From the NCBI RefSeq assembly GCF_019599145.1, contig NZ_CP080647.1:2294001-2358000 (forward strand): a stretch of 64,000 nt of DNA, given 5' to 3'. The DNA is from Streptomyces akebiae (GTDB taxonomy: Bacteria; Actinomycetota; Actinomycetes; Streptomycetales; Streptomycetaceae). The notes below the pieces were generated by a model. The model worked only from the letters and a program-made list of their open reading frames with translations. It had not been told where the DNA came from and searched no databases. Both the position numbers and the translations under genes were made by a program. Within the stretch, counting starts at the first letter, position 1. Each line of letters opens with the position of its first letter. Below are positions 59,391 to 64,000 of the stretch, one piece after another.

Positions 59391-59936
59391 GTGACGACCG
59401 GAGCCACCGGAGCCACCGTCTGGCTCACGGGTCTGCCGAGCGCCGGCAAGACCACCATCGCCTACGAGCTCGCGGCCCGCCTGCGCGAGGACGGCCACCT
59501 CGTGGAGGTCCTCGACGGCGACGAGATCCGTGAGTTCCTCACCGCGGACCTCGGCTTCAGCCGCGCCGACCGGCACACCAACGTGCAGCGCATCGGCTTC
59601 CTCGCCGATCTGCTCGCCCGCAACGGCGTCAAGGCGCTCGTACCGGTCATCGCGCCGTACGCCGACAGCCGCGAGGCGGTCCGCAAGCGCCACGCGGCGA
59701 GCGGTGCCGCGTATGTCGAGGTGCATGTGGCGACGCCGGTCGAGGTGTGCTCCGTACGCGATGTGAAGGGGCTGTACGCCAAGCAGGCGGCCGGTGAGAT
59801 CTCCGGGCTGACCGGCGTGGACGACCCCTACGAGGCTCCCGAGACCCCGGATCTGCGCATCGAGTCGCAGGACCAGACGGTCCAGGAGTCCGCGGCGCTG
59901 GTCCACAAGCTGCTCACCGAGAGGGGTCTGGCATGA
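59391..59936 (+). CDS. cysC: Adenylylsulfate kinase
   Basis: 181 aa. Phosphorylates APS to PAPS. P-loop GLPSAGKTT, then the conserved LDGDEIREFLTADLGFSRADRHTNVQRIGFLADLL and DVKGLYAKQAAGEI. GTG 59391 is chosen because AGGAG lies at good spacing and the length is normal; the coupled GTG at 59298 would add a 31-residue Thr/Val-rich tail. Since CysH looks APS-type, PAPS made here may serve other sulfotransferases. Confidence 0.88.
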   Translation: MTTGATGATVWLTGLPSAGKTTIAYELAARLREDGHLVEVLDGDEIREFLTADLGFSRADRHTNVQRIGFLADLLARNGVKALVPVIAPYADSREAVRKRHAASGAAYVEVHVATPVEVCSVRDVKGLYAKQAAGEISGLTGVDDPYEAPETPDLRIESQDQTVQESAALVHKLLTERGLA

Positions 59937-60871
59937 CGACGACCGTCGCCGCCGTCTCCGGGGAGACCGGCACCCCGTACACCCTGTCGCACCTGGACGC
60001 GCTGGAGTCCGAGGCGGTGCACATCTTCCGCGAGGTGGCGGGCGAGTTCGAACGGCCGGTGGTCCTCTTCTCCGGCGGCAAGGACTCCATCGTCATGCTG
60101 CACCTGGCGCTGAAGGCCTTCGCGCCCGCGGCGGTCCCCTTCTCGCTGCTGCACGTGGACACCGGACACAACTTCCCCGAGGTCCTCGACTACCGCGACC
60201 GCACCGTGGCCCGCCACGGGCTGCGGCTGCACGTGGCCTCCGTCCAGGACTACATCGACCGCGGGGTCCTGCGCGAGCGCCCCGACGGCACCCGCAACCC
60301 CCTGCAGACCGTGCCGCTGACCGAGAAGATCCAGGCGGAGAAGTTCGACGCCGTCTTCGGCGGTGGCCGCCGGGACGAGGAGAAGGCGCGCGCCAAGGAG
60401 CGGGTGTTCTCGCTGCGGGACGAGTTCTCCCAGTGGGACCCGCGCCGTCAGCGCCCCGAGCTGTGGAACCTCTACAACGGCCGCCACGCGCCCGGCGAGC
60501 ACGTCCGCGTCTTCCCGCTCTCCAACTGGACCGAGCTGGACGTCTGGCAGTACATCGCCCGCGAGGGCATCGAACTGCCGGAGATCTACTTCGCCCACGA
60601 GCGCGAGGTGTTCCGGCGGGCCGGGATGTGGCTGACCGCCGGCGAGTGGGGCGGCCCCAAGGACGGCGAGACCGTCGAGAAGCGTCTCGTCCGCTACCGG
60701 ACCGTGGGTGACATGTCCTGCACGGGTGCCGTCGACTCCGACGCGACCACGCTGGACGCCGTGATCACCGAGATCGCCGCCTCCCGGCTCACCGAGCGGG
60801 GTGCGACCCGTGCCGACGACAAGATGTCCGAGGCCGCGATGGAAGACCGTAAGCGCGAGGGGTACTTCTAG
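59933..60871 (+). CDS. cysD: Sulfate adenylyltransferase small subunit
   Basis: 312 aa, ATGA overlap with cysC. PP-loop ATPase motif FSGGKDSIVMLHLALKAF; other blocks FGGGRRDEEKARAKERVFSLRD and MSCTGAVDSDATTLDAVI. Uses ATP and sulfate to make APS together with CysN. Two bases separate it from cysN. Confidence 0.95.
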   Translation: MTTTVAAVSGETGTPYTLSHLDALESEAVHIFREVAGEFERPVVLFSGGKDSIVMLHLALKAFAPAAVPFSLLHVDTGHNFPEVLDYRDRTVARHGLRLHVASVQDYIDRGVLRERPDGTRNPLQTVPLTEKIQAEKFDAVFGGGRRDEEKARAKERVFSLRDEFSQWDPRRQRPELWNLYNGRHAPGEHVRVFPLSNWTELDVWQYIAREGIELPEIYFAHEREVFRRAGMWLTAGEWGGPKDGETVEKRLVRYRTVGDMSCTGAVDSDATTLDAVITEIAASRLTERGATRADDKMSEAAMEDRKREGYF

Positions 60872-60873
60872 GC

Positions 60874-62208
60874 ATGAGCACCATCACCGCCGAGGAGCTC
60901 TCGGCCACCACGCTGCTGCGGTTCGCGACCGCGGGTTCCGTCGACGACGGCAAGTCCACCCTGGTGGGCCGGCTGCTGCACGACTCCAAGTCGATCCTCA
61001 CCGATCAACTGGAGGCCGTGGAACGGGTATCGGCCGACCGCGGCCAGGAAGGCCCCGACCTCGCGCTGCTCACCGACGGCCTGCGGGCCGAACGCGAACA
61101 GGGCATCACCATCGACGTGGCCTACCGCTACTTCGCCACCACCCGCCGCCGCTTCATCCTCGCCGACACCCCCGGCCACGTGCAGTACACCCGCAACATG
61201 GTCACCGGCGCCTCCACCGCCGAACTGACGGTGATCCTGGTCGACGCGCGCAACGGCGTCGTCGAGCAGACCCGGCGGCACGCCGCGATCGCCGCGCTCC
61301 TGCGGGTCCCGCACGTCGTGCTGGCCGTCAACAAGATGGACCTCGTCGCGTACGAGGAGCAGGTCTTCGCGGGGATCGCCGAGGAGTTCACGGCGTACGC
61401 GTCCGAGCTGGGCGTCCCGGAGATCACCGCCATCCCGATCTCGGCGCTGGCCGGTGACAACGTGGTGGAGCCGTCCGCGAACATGGACTGGTACGGCGGT
61501 CCGACCGTCCTGGAGCACCTGGAGACGGTCCCGGTCGCGCACGACCTGAGTCACTGCCACGCCCGTCTGCCCGTGCAGTACGTGATCCGGCCACAGACCG
61601 CCGAGCACCCCGACTACCGTGGTTACGCGGGCCAGATCGCCGCCGGTTCGTTCCGCGTCGGCGAGTCGGTGACCGTGCTGCCGTCGGGCCGGACGTCGAA
61701 GATCTCCGGCATCGACCTGCTGGGCGAGCCGGTCGACGTCGCCTGGACCACCCAGTCGGTGACCGTCCTGCTGGAGGACGACATCGACATCTCGCGCGGC
61801 GACCTCATCGTGCCCAGCAAGGACGCGCCCGCGACCACGCAGGACATCGAGGCGACCGTCTGCCATGTGGCCGACCTGCCGCTCACGGTGGGCCACCGGG
61901 TGCTGCTCAAGCACGGCACCCGCACGGTCAAGGCGATCGTCAAGGACATCCCCTCCCGGCTGACGCTCGACGACCTGTCCCTGCACCCGCACCCGGGACA
62001 GCTCGTCGCCAACGACATCGGACGGGTGAAGGTCCGTACGGCGGAGGCGCTGCCGGTCGACTCCTACGCCGACTCCCGCCGCACCGGTTCCTTCATCCTG
62101 ATCGACCCGTCCGACGGCACCACGCTGACGGCCGGCATGGTCGGCGAGTCGTTCGCCTCCCCGGAGCCCGTCAAGGACGAGGCCGAGGACGACGGGTGGG
62201 ACTTCTGA
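60874..62208 (+). CDS. cysN: Sulfate adenylyltransferase GTPase subunit
   Basis: 444 aa, elongation-factor-type GTPase that drives sulfate activation by CysD. G1 SVDDGKST, G3 DTPGHVQYTRN, G4 NKMDL. Beta-barrel domains follow (QYVIRPQTAEHPDYRGYAGQI). There is no fused APS kinase domain, consistent with a separate cysC upstream. Confidence 0.94.
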   Translation: MSTITAEELSATTLLRFATAGSVDDGKSTLVGRLLHDSKSILTDQLEAVERVSADRGQEGPDLALLTDGLRAEREQGITIDVAYRYFATTRRRFILADTPGHVQYTRNMVTGASTAELTVILVDARNGVVEQTRRHAAIAALLRVPHVVLAVNKMDLVAYEEQVFAGIAEEFTAYASELGVPEITAIPISALAGDNVVEPSANMDWYGGPTVLEHLETVPVAHDLSHCHARLPVQYVIRPQTAEHPDYRGYAGQIAAGSFRVGESVTVLPSGRTSKISGIDLLGEPVDVAWTTQSVTVLLEDDIDISRGDLIVPSKDAPATTQDIEATVCHVADLPLTVGHRVLLKHGTRTVKAIVKDIPSRLTLDDLSLHPHPGQLVANDIGRVKVRTAEALPVDSYADSRRTGSFILIDPSDGTTLTAGMVGESFASPEPVKDEAEDDGWDF

Positions 62209-62209
62209 C

Positions 62210-62314
62210 ATGAACCCTCAGGACTACTACGCGACGTTCGCGAAGGAGGGCGGCCGTGTGGGCAGCGGCGCCCTCGGAAGCGGGCAGGGCGGAGTGGCGC
62301 GATGTGTGCGATGA
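62210..62314 (+). CDS. Possible short protein between cysN and transporter genes
   Basis: 34 codons (MNPQDYYATFAKEGGRV, Gly/Ser-rich tail), starting one base after the cysN stop. No homologue recognised and no clear ribosome site. Could be a gene remnant or chance frame. The 80 bp that follow to 62394 show nothing else. Confidence 0.25.
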   Translation: MNPQDYYATFAKEGGRVGSGALGSGQGGVARCVR

Positions 62315-62427
62315 CGTACGCGCACCGCATGCGCGCCCTCACCCCCCACCGCCGTAGACGAAAACCCGACCTCCCGGCCACGACCTGAGAGACCGTGACC
62401 GCCGGGCCTCCGAGAGGAACACCTCCC

Positions 62428-63540
62428 GTGCCTGCACTTCGCCGCTCCGCCGCCTTCCGGCGCACGTTCGCGGCCCTCACCGCTCTTCCTCTGCTCACTC
62501 TCGCCGCCTGCGGTTACGGCTCCCAGGCCAAGGACGACGACACCGTCGAGGTCGCCGCCGGGGCCAAGAAGATCGAGGGTCTCGACACCGTCAAGATCGG
62601 CTACTTCGGCAACCTGACCCACGCCACCGCCCTGGTCGGGCGGCAGGAGGGCATCTTCCAGAAGGAGCTCGGCGCCACGAAGGCCGAGTACGCGGTCTTC
62701 AACGCCGGGCCCTCCGAGATCGAGGCGCTCAACTCGAAGTCGATCGACATCGGCTGGATCGGCCCCTCCCCGGCGATCAACGGCTACACCAAGTCCGCCG
62801 GCAAGGGTCTGCGCATCATCGGCGGTTCGGCCTCCGGTGGCGTGAAGCTCGTCGTCAACCCGGACAAGATCAAGTCCCTGAAGGACGTCAAGGGCAAGAA
62901 CATCGCGACGCCGCAGCTCGGGAACACGCAGGACGTGGCGTTCCTCAACTGGATCGCCGAGCAGGGCTGGAAGGTCGACGCCGAGAGCGGCAAGGGCGAC
63001 GTCTCCGTGGTCCGTACGGACAACAAGATCGTCCCGGACGCCTACAAGTCGGGCTCGATCGACGGTGCCTGGGTGCCGGAGCCGACCGCGTCCAAGCTGG
63101 TCGCCGAGGGCGCCAAGGTGCTGCTGGACGAGGCCGACCTGTGGCCGGACAAGAAGTTCGTGATCACGAACATCATCGTGCGGCAGGACTTCCTCAAGGA
63201 GCACCCCAAGGTCGTCGAGGCCGTGCTGCGGGGCGCGGTCAGGACCAACGCCTTCATCGACTCCGATCCGGAGAAGGCGAAGGAGGCGGCCAACGCCCGG
63301 CTGAAGGAGGACTCCGGCAAGGCGCTGGACGCCAAGGTCCTCGACCCGGCGTGGAAGTCGATCCAGTTCACCAACGACCCGCTGGCCGCCACCCTCAACA
63401 CCGAGGCGGAGCACGCCGTCAAGGCCGGTCTGCTGGAGAACCCGCTGCTCGACGGCATCTACGACCTGTCGATCCTCAACAAGGTCCTGAAGTCCGAGGG
63501 CGAGTCCGAGGTCGACGACGCCGGTCTCGGCGTCAAGTAA
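62428..63540 (+). CDS. Sulfonate/sulfate-ester ABC transporter binding lipoprotein (SsuA-like)
   Basis: 370 aa. GTG 62428 begins a lipoprotein signal with lipobox TLAAC; GTG 62395 is an alternative. Mature part: TVKIGYFGNLTHATALVGRQEGIFQKELGATK, GPSEIEALNSKSIDIGWIGPSPAINGY and DGAWVPEPTASKLVAEG, the NMT1/SsuA-like fold that binds taurine, alkanesulfonates or similar. Followed by an ATPase gene. Supplies organosulfur to the adjacent sulfite reductase pathway. Confidence 0.9.
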   Translation: MPALRRSAAFRRTFAALTALPLLTLAACGYGSQAKDDDTVEVAAGAKKIEGLDTVKIGYFGNLTHATALVGRQEGIFQKELGATKAEYAVFNAGPSEIEALNSKSIDIGWIGPSPAINGYTKSAGKGLRIIGGSASGGVKLVVNPDKIKSLKDVKGKNIATPQLGNTQDVAFLNWIAEQGWKVDAESGKGDVSVVRTDNKIVPDAYKSGSIDGAWVPEPTASKLVAEGAKVLLDEADLWPDKKFVITNIIVRQDFLKEHPKVVEAVLRGAVRTNAFIDSDPEKAKEAANARLKEDSGKALDAKVLDPAWKSIQFTNDPLAATLNTEAEHAVKAGLLENPLLDGIYDLSILNKVLKSEGESEVDDAGLGVK

Positions 63541-63576
63541 CCCCGCAGTCCGCCACGTTCCCAGGAGGTGACGACC

Positions 63577-64000
63577 ATGGCCACCGCACTCGCCAAGGCC
63601 GCCGACGGCACCGAGGCCGTCGAGCACGCCGCCCGTATCGAGCACGTATCGAAGTCCTTCGCCGGGCCGACCGGGCAGCAGCTGGTGCTCGACGACATCA
63701 CCCTCGATGTCGCTCCGGGCGAGTTCGTCACCCTTCTGGGGGCCTCGGGCTGTGGCAAGTCCACCCTGCTGAACCTGGTGGCGGGGCTCGACGCCCCGTC
63801 CCAGGGCAGCATCACGACCGACGGGCGCCCCGCGCTGATGTTCCAGGAGCACGCCCTGTTCCCGTGGCTGACCGCGGGCAAGAACATCGAACTCGCCCTG
63901 AAACTCAGGGGGGTCCCGAAGAACGAGCGGCGCGAGCGCGCCGAGGACCTGCTCTCGCTGGTCCGGCTGAAGGGCGCGTACGGCAAGCGGGTGCACGAGT
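63577..64000 (+). CDS. ABC transporter ATPase (SsuB/TauB-like), 3' end missing
   Basis: First 141 codons of the gene; cut by the window end. ATG 63577 with a perfect AGGAGGTGA site. Walker A LLGASGCGKSTLLNL and Q-loop ALMFQEHALFPWLTAGKNIELAL are visible. Nitrate/sulfonate/taurine-type ATPase partner of the binding protein 36 bp upstream; a permease gene should follow outside the window. Confidence 0.9.
   Translation, partial: MATALAKAADGTEAVEHAARIEHVSKSFAGPTGQQLVLDDITLDVAPGEFVTLLGASGCGKSTLLNLVAGLDAPSQGSITTDGRPALMFQEHALFPWLTAGKNIELALKLRGVPKNERRERAEDLLSLVRLKGAYGKRVHE

Noticed and set aside
1..64000. tRNA, rRNA, phage attachment sites or a replication origin
   Set aside because: No cloverleaf, rRNA, att-like direct repeats next to an integrase, or DnaA-box cluster was seen by eye.

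Overview
The window is high-GC actinobacterial DNA, almost certainly from a Streptomyces chromosome. Support comes from strong G/C third-codon bias with long shadow frames opposite real genes, GTG and TTG starts, GTGA/ATGA coupled genes, Tat signal peptides on carbohydrate-active enzymes, a CCCCGCGCCCC stem terminator, and an assimilatory sulfur operon in the order sirA, zinc-ribbon gene, cysH, cysC, cysD, cysN, sulfonate ABC transporter.

Region 1 (1-6.8 kb) holds secreted plant-polysaccharide enzymes: a PL4-type rhamnogalacturonan lyase, a coupled pair of GH43 enzymes (arabinan- and galactan-type, the latter with a ricin-type lectin domain), and a membrane-anchored beta-helix protein built of autotransporter-style repeats. 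Region 2 (6.8-16.8 kb) is mixed metabolism: RidA and GNAT genes overlapping head to head, an APC permease divergent from homocysteine S-methyltransferase, a LacI regulator with its own operator, a DUF4097/ABC export operon divergent from an unusual HTH regulator with a cluster of GTTGC sites between them, and a type-B carboxylesterase.

Region 3 (17-39 kb) is a pectin/uronide utilisation island. A minus-strand operon runs from a Tat-lipoprotein binding protein through two CUT1 permeases, a GH28-like enzyme, a 1117-aa multidomain lyase and a second lyase of the alginate-lyase fold. Divergent from it are a hydroxyacid dehydrogenase, a decayed LacI remnant, a second CUT1 ABC importer coupled to a GH43, an IS200/IS605 remnant and an intact LacI regulator. 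The 695-bp divergent spacer is full of LacI-type palindromes and a 15-bp tandem repeat. Three near-identical sites (GCAAGCGCTYYC) precede the PL4 gene, the LacI gene and the 39.0/39.1-kb gene pair, suggesting one regulon. Then come a sulfatase-superfamily membrane protein, a lipoprotein, a VOC protein, an AraC-type regulator and a BrkB-family membrane protein.

Region 4 (42.4-50.7 kb) is the most interesting part: five coupled genes for an unusual non-ribosomal peptide system. They encode a carrier domain fused to a Pls-like multi-TM/hexapeptide-repeat terminal domain, a separate protein with half a condensation domain plus adenylation and carrier domains, a SyrP/TauD-type Fe(II)/2-oxoglutarate oxygenase, and SbnB- and SbnA-like enzymes that make L-2,3-diaminopropionate (Dap). 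I infer a split, membrane-bound, epsilon-polylysine-synthetase-like machine that polymerises Dap, possibly hydroxylated while carrier-bound. No intact condensation or thioesterase domain is present.

Region 5 (50.7-56.3 kb) has an AidB-like acyl-CoA dehydrogenase, a GAF-type regulator, a secreted protein of unknown function and a GNAT. Region 6 (56.3-64 kb) is the sulfate assimilation operon, preceded by a 19-bp inverted repeat and a 27-aa leader peptide (RRHVDLGRMSSAIC type). It ends inside an SsuB-like ATPase cut by the window edge.
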